From the NCBI RefSeq assembly GCF_001644645.1, contig NZ_CP011390.1, forward strand, positions 3,964,001 to 4,028,000: DNA of 64,000 bases, in the 5' to 3' direction. Below, piece after piece: positions 54,051 to 62,333 of the stretch (the first letter of the stretch is position 1; each line of letters begins with the position of its first letter). The notes beneath the pieces are model-generated. The model saw only the letters and a program-made list of their open reading frames with translations. It ran no database searches and was not told the origin of the DNA. Position numbers and translations under genes: made by a program. This DNA comes from Flavisolibacter tropicus. GTDB lineage: Bacteria > Bacteroidota > Bacteroidia > Chitinophagales > Chitinophagaceae.

Positions 54051-54203
54051 AGCACACAATCTTACTGAAATGGTGGCTTCATACCTGTAACCAACTACAA
54101 TAATTCTTTTAGCCCCTTATCTTTAACCAAGCAACAGGAACTGAGACTGCCACCACTTGCAGTAACACCTGTTCCGTCGTTGTGTGGCATTTAAACTCCT
54201 ACA

Positions 54204-54656
54204 ATGGTAGATACTGAATCAAGAAGTCTTTTAGCTGAAAATTTTCGACGCCTTATAGCTGGGCAAATAACAAACTTTGAATTTGAGGAAGCAACGTTTG
54301 GCGTAAATACTGATGACAGAGCCATTAAAGACCTTATTGACGTTATTTGGACATTCTACGATGATTTGAAAGAGCATAAGTTGGATGTTGCTGCCTTCAG
54401 CCAGGAAGATTATAAAACGTGTGCAAGGTTTATTTTATTTCTGAAGTCTGGACAAGAATACCAATGGCCGAAAAGTTCAGTGTTTGACCCTTTTGTAAGA
54501 CTGCTTTCCAAGGTGTTTACACTTGGCATCTACACAAGAAAGAAGGAGAAAGAGTTTGTGGCGGCGGGAGATATAAACTATTGGCCATTTCTCAACGCTG
54601 AAGATTTTGAGCAAGCTAAGAAGCGCCCTAAGTATTTAAATGGAAACGCCACATAA
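54204..54656 (+). CDS. Hypothetical protein
   Basis: A protein of 150 residues, mainly alpha-helical (LLAENFRRLIAGQITNFEFEEATFG; IKDLIDVIWTFYDDLKEH), with no signal peptide or membrane helix. No family is recognised. The ATG at 54204 follows a region with TTGTGTGGC; the stop TAA is the start of the third boundary motif. It is most like the small accessory genes of cassette-type regions. Confidence 0.6.
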   Translation: MVDTESRSLLAENFRRLIAGQITNFEFEEATFGVNTDDRAIKDLIDVIWTFYDDLKEHKLDVAAFSQEDYKTCARFILFLKSGQEYQWPKSSVFDPFVRLLSKVFTLGIYTRKKEKEFVAAGDINYWPFLNAEDFEQAKKRPKYLNGNAT

Positions 54657-54670
54657 CACGAGTGGCTGTT
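54654..54670 (+). repeat. Boundary motif TAACAnnAGTGGCTGTT, copy 3
   Basis: TAACACGAGTGGCTGTT. The TAA is the stop codon of the preceding gene. It runs directly into a sequence resembling the left end of the IS element. Confidence 0.8.
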
Positions 54671-54715
54671 GCACAATTCGGGACTAAAACAGTGGTTTGT
54701 GTGTGGGCTTTTAGA
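54667..54715. mobile_element. Remnant of an IS1182-like left end
   Basis: TGTTGCACAATTCGGGACTA and the following ACAGT-GTGTG... align with the first 50 bp of the IS at 52421 with scattered mismatches. No transposase follows. It starts at the same position of the boundary motif as the full-length IS. Confidence 0.65.
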
Positions 54716-54895
54716 TCTAAAGAAAGAAAGCTAAACTGTTTAGGATCTAAGTGTGACTTCACCACCTGGCACAGTAGCGTGGGAGATCCCGACAGGCTTT
54801 AACAACGACGTAAAGTATTTGTTAGTATCGTAAGTAGAAGTGCTGAAGTGCTCCCCTGCTGCGGCTCTGGAATTTGGGCTTTGGAGTTTCCCTCT

Positions 54896-55858
54896 CTATT
54901 TCTCTTCTACACCCAATTTCCTGATCTGGTAAATTCTTGTAAAGAGGTAAATAATAACCGACCATACACCGATGATACAAGCGGAAGCCATAAAGATCAA
55001 CCAGATGGGAGCCCTTGATCCTCTTGACCACAAGGACCGTTCTTCAAATCTACTCTCAAAGTGAAGCGGTGAGCCCCATGGCACCTTCATGACCGTTTGC
55101 ATACTGCCTACCATATCATTATCATCGATCAGGGCCACTAACTCAATATTGCCACCATTATCACCAGGAAGATTGACAGGTTTGAACTCGCCTTCTGCTT
55201 TGCCCGATGAGTCGGTTGTATACGTTTCTTCGTCACTTATATTCAGGTAGCCGCCATATCTTTTCGCGGTTAGCTTAAGTTCAATATCTGGCATAGGTAC
55301 CCAGGAAGTGCCTTCTTTTTTGAGAACGTGCGCTACTACCGATCTGCCAGTCTCCGTGGTAACGGTATCCAGTTCCAGTTTGGCTATCGTTACTTCTGTT
55401 GTTTTAGTGGTGGCATCAAAATCTTTGGTAGCTGCTGCATTCGCAATAAAACTATGAGCATCTGCTTCGTTCCATAATGCGGCTAATGATGGGGGCAGGC
55501 TAATAATGGATTCACCATGCGCATCTGTTATTACGTTCGCTACAAGCGCCTCCTTCACGGAATCCTTATCCAGGTAAATGCTCACCGGAACTTTTGGGGC
55601 GGACTGAAATCCTTTTTCTTCCGACTTCGTTTTGGTCTGTACTTTCAAATAAGGAACCCGGTTATTCTTTACAAAGTATTGGAGATAGACCAATGATTCC
55701 CTGGCCGAAGTTTCGGCCGAAGGATCGGCTGGTTCTTCGGCCTTTTCTTCGGCCGGTGCAGCAGTCGAATCTTCCTGGCTATACAACGCCAGCGGAAGGC
55801 CTGCCAGTAACAGGCAAAACAGATAGAAGCGCAGCTTATTGAAACGTTTTTTCCTCAT
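54896..55858 (-). CDS. Membrane-anchored secreted protein of the NrfD redox cluster
   Basis: A protein of 320 residues with an N-terminal signal or anchor (cut after LYSQ), an Ala/Glu/Pro-rich linker, two Ig-like or carboxypeptidase-regulatory-like beta domains (about 65-160 and 165-255) and one C-terminal helix (about 284-306) with basic residues after it. It is likely periplasmic and anchored in the inner membrane. Its start overlaps the NrfD gene by 23 bp, so it is coupled to it. Function unknown; a structural part of the complex is an inference from context. Confidence 0.75.
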   Translation of the reverse strand: MRKKRFNKLRFYLFCLLLAGLPLALYSQEDSTAAPAEEKAEEPADPSAETSARESLVYLQYFVKNNRVPYLKVQTKTKSEEKGFQSAPKVPVSIYLDKDSVKEALVANVITDAHGESIISLPPSLAALWNEADAHSFIANAAATKDFDATTKTTEVTIAKLELDTVTTETGRSVVAHVLKKEGTSWVPMPDIELKLTAKRYGGYLNISDEETYTTDSSGKAEGEFKPVNLPGDNGGNIELVALIDDNDMVGSMQTVMKVPWGSPLHFESRFEERSLWSRGSRAPIWLIFMASACIIGVWSVIIYLFTRIYQIRKLGVEEK

Positions 55859-57197
55859 TTTTTTCCATTATGGTTTCATGGATCGGAACAATAGGAAAAA
55901 TGCGGGCGAGCAAAGTGATAACGAGCAAGGCCCCTGCCAGGGAGCCCATGGCGATAGCCCATTCCTCCCACGATGGGAAATAATGCTTGTAGGATTCAGG
56001 AACATCTTGCATAGGAAGAAAGGGATGCAACAAGGTAGGTGTAACAATCAGATATCGTTTAAACCACGCACCAATCACCACCATTACCCCGGCTATGAAT
56101 GCCGGTATTGGCCTTCGGCCCTTTCGGAATAATAAGATCGCCATTGGGAAGATCATTCCCACCAGTATACAAAACCAGAATAAGAGGGCATACTCGCCGG
56201 CAAATAAGCCAGTGAGGTGTTCTTCCTCCGGCTTCTTCATTTTGAATGCAGGAACCAGGTACTCATTGATATTAAAATACAGGTAGATGAGCGTCAGTAA
56301 GACGACAATCCTCCCCATCTTTTCAAAATGATCTTCTGTAATATAGTTTTCTAATCGATAGTGGTTTCGGAAAACATACATAGCCACCAACATGGCTCCG
56401 CTACCTACAAGAAAGGCGCCCGATATAAAATAGGCACCGAAGTTGGTGCTGTCCCAGCCAGGCCGATAAGTGGTGGCAAATAGCCATGACGTAACAGTGT
56501 GGATCGTGAAGGCAACGGGAATGATGGTAATGCAAAGAATTTGGATAGACCGTTCGGCAATCCTGAATTGTTCAGGTGTGCCTTTCCAGAAAGAGCCTAA
56601 AAACCGGTAAATACGATTCAGAAAGGGCGTGTTCTTATTTTGATTGGCATTCAGAATTTGCAGATCAGGCAACAAAGGCAAATATAACAAGAGCAAACTA
56701 ATAACGAAGTAGGTGCTAATGACAACCACATCCCAGAGTATGGGTGATTGTATACGCGGATGGGTAAATAGATGCGTGAACCGCTCGGGCCTACCCATAT
56801 CTACCACAATAATGATGGAGGCAAAAATGATCGCTGATACAGCTATCATTTCCGCTATCCTGGTGAGGGGTGTACTCCACTTTGCATTGGTAAGGCGTAG
56901 TATGGCTGTAATGAGCGAGCCCACCAGGCTAATGGCAACAAAGAAGACAAAATTGGAAATGTAAATACCCCACGATACGTAATCTCTCATTTCTGTAACA
57001 ACCAGTCCGTAACGGATTTGCCTGTAGTAGGCATACACACCTACAGCACAAATGAGTAAGAGTCCGAATGTCCAGATCAGGCCAGAGGTCCCGAATTTCT
57101 TTGGATAGAGATCGGTCGTGATCTGCTCATTAGCTTTTGTATGCAGTGCATTGGAGTGTGTGATCGGGTCAGTGATGTGTAGTGATGATTCTTTCAT
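55836..57197 (-). CDS. NrfD/PsrC-family quinol-interacting membrane protein
   Basis: A membrane protein of 453 residues with about ten helices, homologous in type to ActC (shared features: WDVVVISTYFVISLLLLY...LLPDL and DSTNFGAYFISGAF against the matching ActC regions). It likely oxidises or reduces menaquinone and exchanges electrons with the ferredoxin-like subunit encoded just upstream (7 bp gap). It is the membrane core of the cluster. Confidence 0.9.
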   Translation of the reverse strand: MKESSLHITDPITHSNALHTKANEQITTDLYPKKFGTSGLIWTFGLLLICAVGVYAYYRQIRYGLVVTEMRDYVSWGIYISNFVFFVAISLVGSLITAILRLTNAKWSTPLTRIAEMIAVSAIIFASIIIVVDMGRPERFTHLFTHPRIQSPILWDVVVISTYFVISLLLLYLPLLPDLQILNANQNKNTPFLNRIYRFLGSFWKGTPEQFRIAERSIQILCITIIPVAFTIHTVTSWLFATTYRPGWDSTNFGAYFISGAFLVGSGAMLVAMYVFRNHYRLENYITEDHFEKMGRIVVLLTLIYLYFNINEYLVPAFKMKKPEEEHLTGLFAGEYALLFWFCILVGMIFPMAILLFRKGRRPIPAFIAGVMVVIGAWFKRYLIVTPTLLHPFLPMQDVPESYKHYFPSWEEWAIAMGSLAGALLVITLLARIFPIVPIHETIMEKNEEKTFQ

Positions 57198-57204
57198 TAC
57201 TATG

Positions 57205-58137
57205 CTACTTTTCCGAAGGTTCTTGAGGTTGACTATTTTCTAATCCTGATTCAAACGGGAAGTTTCTATTTACAGGTGGTAAATAATAAACACTAGGCTT
57301 GGTACCCAAATCTTCCATCAGGCGATAACCGGCTTTGTCTTTGATCAGCTCACTAAAGCGAAACGTTTCCGCGCCATTGGTTACCGTGTCTTCATTCATA
57401 TCACCAAAGAAGAACACTCCATTGGGACAGGCTGAAACGCAATGGGGGAGCTCGCCCTTTCTGGCCATATCTGGGCAGAAATCACATTTGCCAACAGTGC
57501 CTTTCTTCTGCGGCTGACTTGTTTCGCAAGAGTAATGTTGGCTGGCAATGGGTTCTGGAACGCCCGGATCCTCCCAGTTGAAAACCCTTGTTGAATAAGG
57601 ACAAGCTGCCATGCAAAACCGACAGCCAATGCAACGATCACTATCGATCAATACAATACCATCCTGCCGTTTGAAGGTGGCATCAACAGGACAAACCTTT
57701 ACGCAAGGTGGTTCATCGCAATGCATGCAGGTGGTGGGTTGCCAGTAAGGGGCTGTATGCACACTATCCTGCATTTGATAGATCTTGATCCAGTTATGAT
57801 CGGGATGCAGGTTGTGTGCATGATTACAGGACTCCCTGCATTTTCCCACATTCTTGCATCTGGAAAGATCGATCACCATTACAAATTTCTTTCCCTCAAT
57901 ACCTTTTCTTTCCTCTTCATTGCTTGGCTGTGGCAGATCAGGAACGGGTTTTAGAAAGGCCCGGTCCACTTCGATCACTTCGCCATTCATGGACAGCAAT
58001 TTTACTTTTTCTCCAGAGGGTTGTACTTCCTCGGCTGTAACATGATGATGGTCCTTACCGCAAGAACAACTTGCACAGGCTACCGTGGCCAGGGCACCGG
58101 CGATAAATTCTCTCCTGCTATTGATTGGTTCATCCAT
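57205..58137 (-). CDS. Tat-exported 4Fe-4S ferredoxin-like subunit (DmsB/HybA/ActB2-like)
   Basis: A protein of 310 residues with a twin-arginine signal (SRREFI at 7-12, then an Ala-rich stretch with Cys residues). Its cysteine groups are CKNVGKCRESC (atypical), CMHCDEPPCVKVCP, CIGCRFCMAACP and CDFC...CVSACP, that is, up to four clusters. ACPYSTRVFNW matches the corresponding ActB part. It would pass electrons between the NrfD subunit and periplasmic cytochromes. No molybdopterin subunit gene is nearby. Confidence 0.92.
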   Translation of the reverse strand: MDEPINSRREFIAGALATVACASCSCGKDHHHVTAEEVQPSGEKVKLLSMNGEVIEVDRAFLKPVPDLPQPSNEEERKGIEGKKFVMVIDLSRCKNVGKCRESCNHAHNLHPDHNWIKIYQMQDSVHTAPYWQPTTCMHCDEPPCVKVCPVDATFKRQDGIVLIDSDRCIGCRFCMAACPYSTRVFNWEDPGVPEPIASQHYSCETSQPQKKGTVGKCDFCPDMARKGELPHCVSACPNGVFFFGDMNEDTVTNGAETFRFSELIKDKAGYRLMEDLGTKPSVYYLPPVNRNFPFESGLENSQPQEPSEK

Positions 58138-58162
58138 AACGGGTTGACTTTTTAATGGGTTA

Positions 58163-58384
58163 TCACTTACGTTTTACCCAGCCCTGTATCTCGCTTGTAT
58201 TCAATTTTCGTCGTTGCCCTTGCAGGTGCTTCATATCCACTTCTACAAGCCGACCATCTTCTGTGAGCATTTTCACGGGCGCTTCTTTTTCCTGCTTTTG
58301 TGGAGCGCGAGGCTGCAGCTTCCAAAATAGCAATGCAGAAAAAGCGCCAGTTAGCCAGTATAGGACAGTCCGCCGATCCCGCAT
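58163..58384 (-). CDS. Small membrane-anchored paralog of the ferredoxin N-terminus
   Basis: A protein of 73 residues from ATG 58384; an in-frame ATG at 58408 is also possible. DRRTVLYWLTGAFSALLF looks like a Tat-type or anchor signal, and VKMLTEDGRLVEVDMKHLQ closely resembles VKLLSMNGEVIEVDRAFLK in the next gene's product. It carries no cysteine clusters. It may be a scaffold or a leftover from duplication of the neighbouring gene. Confidence 0.65.
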   Translation of the reverse strand: MRDRRTVLYWLTGAFSALLFWKLQPRAPQKQEKEAPVKMLTEDGRLVEVDMKHLQGQRRKLNTSEIQGWVKRK

Positions 58385-58465
58385 ATTGGGTCCAGGTGAA
58401 ATATTCATTTTCTTTAGTTTGAAATACTCGCCGCTATTATTTACAATCGAAATAGAAAAGGCCGA

Positions 58466-58870
58466 TCATTTCAGCGTACGTATGTAATTAACAAGGCTCC
58501 ATATATCATCCTGATCAGGGATTTTCTTTTTAAAGCTTGGCATATCTTTTCTTCCTTCCATGGTCTTATAGAATATAGAACCATCAGGTTGAGACTGGAA
58601 TGCTTCCTTATGAAAATCGCCTGGATGTGTTTTTAATGTGGCGGCTTTTGTTCCATCGCCTGCTCCTGTTTTTCCATGACAAGAAGCGCAATGTTTTGCC
58701 CAAAGCGATTTACCTGTTGCTATAGAAGTGGCATCTGCTTTTACTGGGTTAGCCATCTTCATATATTTTTCAGGTACTGGCCAGGGATCATTCACTTTAT
58801 GGAAGCTGAAGCCCGTAAAGAAAAGAACACCAGCCACAAGGCAGCAGATAATTGAAAGTTTTCTTTTCAT
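58466..58870 (-). CDS. Monoheme cytochrome c
   Basis: A protein of 134 residues from ATG 58870 with a signal peptide or anchor (about 1-22) and one CxxCH motif (C61, C64, H65; HCASCHGKTG). MPSFKKKIPDQDDIWSLVNYIRTL holds the likely axial Met and is typical of class I cytochromes c. It is the likely electron carrier of the cluster. The open frame upstream to 58939 was not used because its residues look random. Confidence 0.9.
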   Translation of the reverse strand: MKRKLSIICCLVAGVLFFTGFSFHKVNDPWPVPEKYMKMANPVKADATSIATGKSLWAKHCASCHGKTGAGDGTKAATLKTHPGDFHKEAFQSQPDGSIFYKTMEGRKDMPSFKKKIPDQDDIWSLVNYIRTLK

Positions 58871-58943
58871 AATTAAGATCTTTTTTGTGAGATATATTTT
58901 GTGTCTACTTGAGCAATGCTTATCTGTTGATTCACCCAAAGGG

Positions 58944-59858
58944 TCAATAATTCCAAAGCCTTGTTATATTAAATCCTATCAGCCATTGATTACTCTGATA
59001 ATCATTTCGGTTATACATGTTGTTTTGCTGTGGGGATAGATAATAATACTGGCCAACAAAAAACTGGAACGCGTGAGCACTGGTACTGATCTCCAAACCA
59101 AAGCTTAGGTTGGGATGCGGGTTGCCAGATTTGTGCTTGGTAATTGGTTGATCGTAATTGGCCAGGATAGACATGGCCTCCTTCACCTTATATCTACCGC
59201 TTACAGCCACGGCAAAATGGTCGTGCTTCCGTTCTTCGCTTACTTTTCCCGGTTCACTGTAATAGCCGTTCACCACGTTAGTATGCGAAAGGCTGGGGGC
59301 CACCTGTACAGAGAACTTCTCGCTTACCTTCCGGGCAATAATGATCTGGTTAAAATAAGTCAACCGGTCACTGAAGTTTTGAAAGTTATCTGCGGGGCGG
59401 CTGTCAATGGCCATGTTGCCGTAATAGGTGATGCTTACGGGCCAGTGGTTGTCTGTCATTTGTTGTACAATGGCATACTTGGCATTGGCATCCCAAAGCA
59501 TATTGTACTTGGTTATGCCTACGCCTATATACAGTTTCGGGATCGGCGCATAATTAGCGCCCAGCCGGATGTTGGAAGAAGCAAAGAGCCCGAAGAAATC
59601 CTCATAACCGTTCTCCCATGTGCCGAACCGGTGCTGTATATCCAGTTCAAACGTACCTTTTATGGGTACCATCACGGTTTGGTTATCAATGATCCAAACG
59701 CTTTCAAAAGTGTTCTTAACTGGTTTGGGTGTGGGTTTTTCAGTTCCTTCTGCAGCGGCACTATCCTGGCTATAAACAGGGCTCACGTAAAACGTGACCA
59801 GCAAAAACCAAATCACACCATAGATCCGCGCCTTATTTTTTGGGTAATTTGACTTCAT
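58944..59858 (-). CDS. DUF5777 outer membrane beta-barrel protein
   Basis: A protein of 304 residues with a signal peptide (cut after VYSQ) and a predicted beta-barrel of about 14 strands of alternating residues. FELDIQHRFGTWENGYEDFFGLF and a C-terminal aromatic segment (WLIGFNITRLWNY) match the DUF5777 family. It probably sits in the outer membrane. It is next to the cytochrome genes, and its role there is unknown. Confidence 0.85.
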   Translation of the reverse strand: MKSNYPKNKARIYGVIWFLLVTFYVSPVYSQDSAAAEGTEKPTPKPVKNTFESVWIIDNQTVMVPIKGTFELDIQHRFGTWENGYEDFFGLFASSNIRLGANYAPIPKLYIGVGITKYNMLWDANAKYAIVQQMTDNHWPVSITYYGNMAIDSRPADNFQNFSDRLTYFNQIIIARKVSEKFSVQVAPSLSHTNVVNGYYSEPGKVSEERKHDHFAVAVSGRYKVKEAMSILANYDQPITKHKSGNPHPNLSFGLEISTSAHAFQFFVGQYYYLSPQQNNMYNRNDYQSNQWLIGFNITRLWNY

Positions 59859-59874
59859 GAGTTTGATTTTGGCG

Positions 59875-60264
59875 TTAATTATTGGGTGCTCCGTTTCGGA
59901 TCCAGTCCAGGATCTTTTGCGTATCGCTCGCCTTCAATGCGCCTGTTGGTGGCATTTGTGCAGTATAACACACTACATAAATCGTACTTTGATTGGGCAC
60001 TGCTGTATTCACAAATCCTCCTGATAAAAGTGCGTTATAAGCTTTGTCCGGAACCAGTGAAGGAGCATGCGCGGGTACCGCATCATGGCAGCCGCTGGTA
60101 TTGCAATTGGCATTGAAAATCGGGATAAGATCGCCGCTGAAACTCACAAATTGTGGGGGCCCGTTTGGGTCTGAGCCTGGTTTGATTACGTCTTTGTAAC
60201 ATCCAGATATAATAACCGTTATTACAATAATCATAATCAGGCAAATTCCGATTTGTCGCTTCAT
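59875..60264 (-). CDS. Cytochrome c-like lipoprotein with CxxxxCH motif
   Basis: A protein of 129 residues with lipobox ISGC (Cys22). CNTSGCH (C54, C59, H60) is a heme-type motif with four residues between the cysteines, as in a group of secreted cytochrome-like proteins, and AQMPPTGALKASDTQKILDWI gives a possible axial Met. Heme attachment by the usual machinery is not certain for this spacing. It lies 16 bp before the DUF5777 gene. Confidence 0.8.
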   Translation of the reverse strand: MKRQIGICLIMIIVITVIISGCYKDVIKPGSDPNGPPQFVSFSGDLIPIFNANCNTSGCHDAVPAHAPSLVPDKAYNALLSGGFVNTAVPNQSTIYVVCYTAQMPPTGALKASDTQKILDWIRNGAPNN

Positions 60265-60326
60265 ACCTAATAATTTGATCGGTGTAGGAGAAATCGTATA
60301 AACATAGATTTCATTTTCTTGACTTC

Positions 60327-61001
60327 TTATGGAGCTATTCTGAAAGTGGCATTACATTTTACTGTTGCATTATCCCCAACATTGGTGGATACAATCAGGA
60401 AATCTGTCTTGGCCAGAAAAGAAAATTGATAGTCGAATCCTAAAACCTCTGTTGTGCCGGATAATGTTTTTCCGACATAATTCATTTTTCCAACTACTTC
60501 TTTCGTTACGCCATGGAAAGTCAGGTTGGCCTTTACATCGTAGCCCTTATCGGTAGTGCTTAATGCTACGGATGTGGTTTTAATAACTGCCAGGTTTTCA
60601 GGCTGTGTTGTATTGGTGTTATTGGTACCAAAGGTCTGTAATAAACAGCCGTCGTCGCGGCCCGGCTCGCTGGTATTAACAGTATTCAGCCATACCCAGG
60701 CTTCGAAGTTGATGCCAGCTGCATTTGATTCATCAAAATTGAAGGAGTTAAAACCAAAGTTGTCGAACCGGCCGGTCAGTAATGCCGTGGCGCCCAAATA
60801 GGCTGATGACCAATTCACGTTGGAGTGGGCCTTATCAAAGGTGTGTTTGGGATTGGTTAGCGTAAGCTTTTGTTCTCCACGCTTAATATCGGTTCCACTA
60901 CTTGCCAATACTTCATCATCGTGAGTACATCCCACAACATAACCAGTAAGGGAACAAACTACAATAAGCAATCCAAGAAGCCCGTCCTTATATTTTCTCA
61001 T
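60327..61001 (-). CDS. YceI-family lipoprotein
   Basis: A protein of 224 residues with lipobox VVGC (Cys25) and a YceI-type lipocalin fold (TFDKAHSNVNWSSAYLG...TGRFDNFGFNSFNFDES, VKANLTFHGVTKEVVGKM). YceI proteins bind long isoprenoids such as quinones. This is the first gene of the minus-strand redox cluster, so it may handle quinone or a lipid for the complex. That role is inferred from the family and from context. Confidence 0.88.
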   Translation of the reverse strand: MRKYKDGLLGLLIVVCSLTGYVVGCTHDDEVLASSGTDIKRGEQKLTLTNPKHTFDKAHSNVNWSSAYLGATALLTGRFDNFGFNSFNFDESNAAGINFEAWVWLNTVNTSEPGRDDGCLLQTFGTNNTNTTQPENLAVIKTTSVALSTTDKGYDVKANLTFHGVTKEVVGKMNYVGKTLSGTTEVLGFDYQFSFLAKTDFLIVSTNVGDNATVKCNATFRIAP

Positions 61002-61205
61002 GATATATCAATTATAGTTTTGAATAACGATACACAGTCAATAGTATATTGGTTAGCATCACCAGTTTGAAAGTTTAACTGATTAATGCAGATAGGAATT
61101 GATGGATTGTACCTGAAAGGCTTCTCTATTGGTAACAGAATATCGTTTCGTTAATACGCAGGAGATTAACGGCAGAAACAGAATGGCGATATACAACTAG
61201 TGGGC

Positions 61206-61310
61206 AAGCTTCAAGGAGACTGATCTGAGTTCGGATGAGTAATGAAAGCTCATCAAAGAAAGCTTCAAGGAGACTGATCATTGATTGAATGAGCGATAAA
61301 GCTCATCTGC
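61206..61310. repeat. Two-copy tandem repeat, 54-bp period
   Basis: The 20-mer AAGCTTCAAGGAGACTGATC is exact in both copies; the rest of each unit (GATGAGTAATGAAAGCTCATC against GAATGAGCGATAAAGCTCATC) is diverged. Each unit can form a GATGAGC...GCTCATC-type hairpin. Confidence 0.7.
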
Positions 61311-61491
61311 GACCTGTAAGAATTGTAGGTGCGAAGCTAGTATTTATTTCATCAATACAAAAAATAGGTCTGCAAAAAATAAATGGTAGTGCCACTTTAA
61401 ATGCGCTATGCGGGGCGTTTAGCCACATAGCTTTGTAAGTAGGGTAGAACCACTTGCATGTAAAATATTTGCTTGCCTACAGTAATCTTCG

Positions 61492-61564
61492 GTTGTTGAC
61501 AAACGATGCTTTTACCTCATTGTTGACATTGAAGCAATGGGTATGCGTTTATACTATCAACAAC
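61492..61564. repeat. REP-like palindrome, remote variant
   Basis: GTTGTTGA and TCAACAAC arms (8 bp) around 57 nt that contain an inner CATTG...CAATG. The sequence after the left arm, CAAACGATG, is shared with the repeat at 36700. Confidence 0.45.
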
Positions 61565-61699
61565 TTTTGATATAGAGGTAAATGATCCAGGAACAACCCA
61601 ACTGGTTTAGTTGGTAAAGCCGTCTCATCTTTTATCAGATGACTAACATCCATAACCTACTAACCTAAATGGATTATTACAGGTGTGCATATCCGGTAG

Positions 61700-62311
61700 T
61701 TACCATCCGCTAAACGACCAGGTACTATAATACCCCTGGGTAGCATAAAAGCTAGAGCCGCTATCTTGTTGAGTCACTGTTGCTTTTGGCTTTACCACTT
61801 CTTTCTGTAATTGTCCCTGCTCACTCACCTGCCAGGACGATAAGCGGCCAGTAGTAAGCTTTTTGCTTTTGCGTTTTGGTTTAGGTGGAGTATAAGTTGG
61901 TGGTGAAACCAATTTGGGTGCATTATCTGTTTCTACAGTCATCGTAGGGATAGTCTGTTCAACAGTTGGCTTCACCTTTCCAAACTCCTGCACCAGCAAT
62001 CGCTTTATTTCATCCTCCGCCACCCCTTTGCGCAACAGTCGTACAGCCTTGCCAGTCAGTGTTCCAAACAGCCCTTGTTTGCGCACCGTCTTGGGCAGGG
62101 TATAGTACCACTTCCTTACCATTTTAGACGCCTCTTTGAACTCGCGTTTGCGCAGGCACAGCAAGGGGTAATGCTCGTCCTGGCTCATGCGTTTTTTGGT
62201 ACTGGGGGTGGGTTCGCCTTTTAGGCGCATGTAGTATTTGTCGCCCATTTTGTAAAATACCATATCATCAATCGTTCCGGTAATAAAGAGGGGTCCTGCC
62301 TGTCGTGCCAT
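61700..62311 (-). CDS. Unknown conserved protein (MARQ..GPLFITGTIDDM type)
   Basis: A protein of 203 residues. The N-terminal part of about 100 residues is basic and conserved-looking (GPLFITGTIDDMVFYKMGDKYYMRLKGEP); the C-terminal half is a low-complexity tail rich in Lys, Thr, Pro and Ser. I recall similar N-termini in small uncharacterised Chitinophagaceae proteins. There is no signal peptide. No function is proposed. A 17-nt palindrome lies 22 bp upstream of the ATG. Confidence 0.65.
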   Translation of the reverse strand: MARQAGPLFITGTIDDMVFYKMGDKYYMRLKGEPTPSTKKRMSQDEHYPLLCLRKREFKEASKMVRKWYYTLPKTVRKQGLFGTLTGKAVRLLRKGVAEDEIKRLLVQEFGKVKPTVEQTIPTMTVETDNAPKLVSPPTYTPPKPKRKSKKLTTGRLSSWQVSEQGQLQKEVVKPKATVTQQDSGSSFYATQGYYSTWSFSGW

Positions 62312-62333
62312 AGGGTAGTTCTTTTAAGTTTAA

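Larger units (their letters stand above)
61002..61699. other. Gene-free stretch with a tandem repeat and a palindrome
   Basis: It contains two copies of AAGCTTCAAGGAGACTGATC (61206-61225 and 61260-61279; period 54 bp, with AAAGCTCATC at the end of each unit) and a palindrome-bounded block (GTTGTTGA 61492-61499, TCAACAAC 61557-61564). The first 100 bp likely hold the promoter of the redox cluster. No gene was found. Confidence 0.7.

Noticed and set aside
50654..54670. A classical integron cassette array
   Set aside because: No integrase gene is in the window and the shared boundary does not match the RYYYAAC/GTTRRRY cores of known attC sites; kept only as a cassette-like observation.
61206..61310. 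CRISPR array
   Set aside because: Only two copies, the units are diverged outside a 20-mer, and there are no cas genes.
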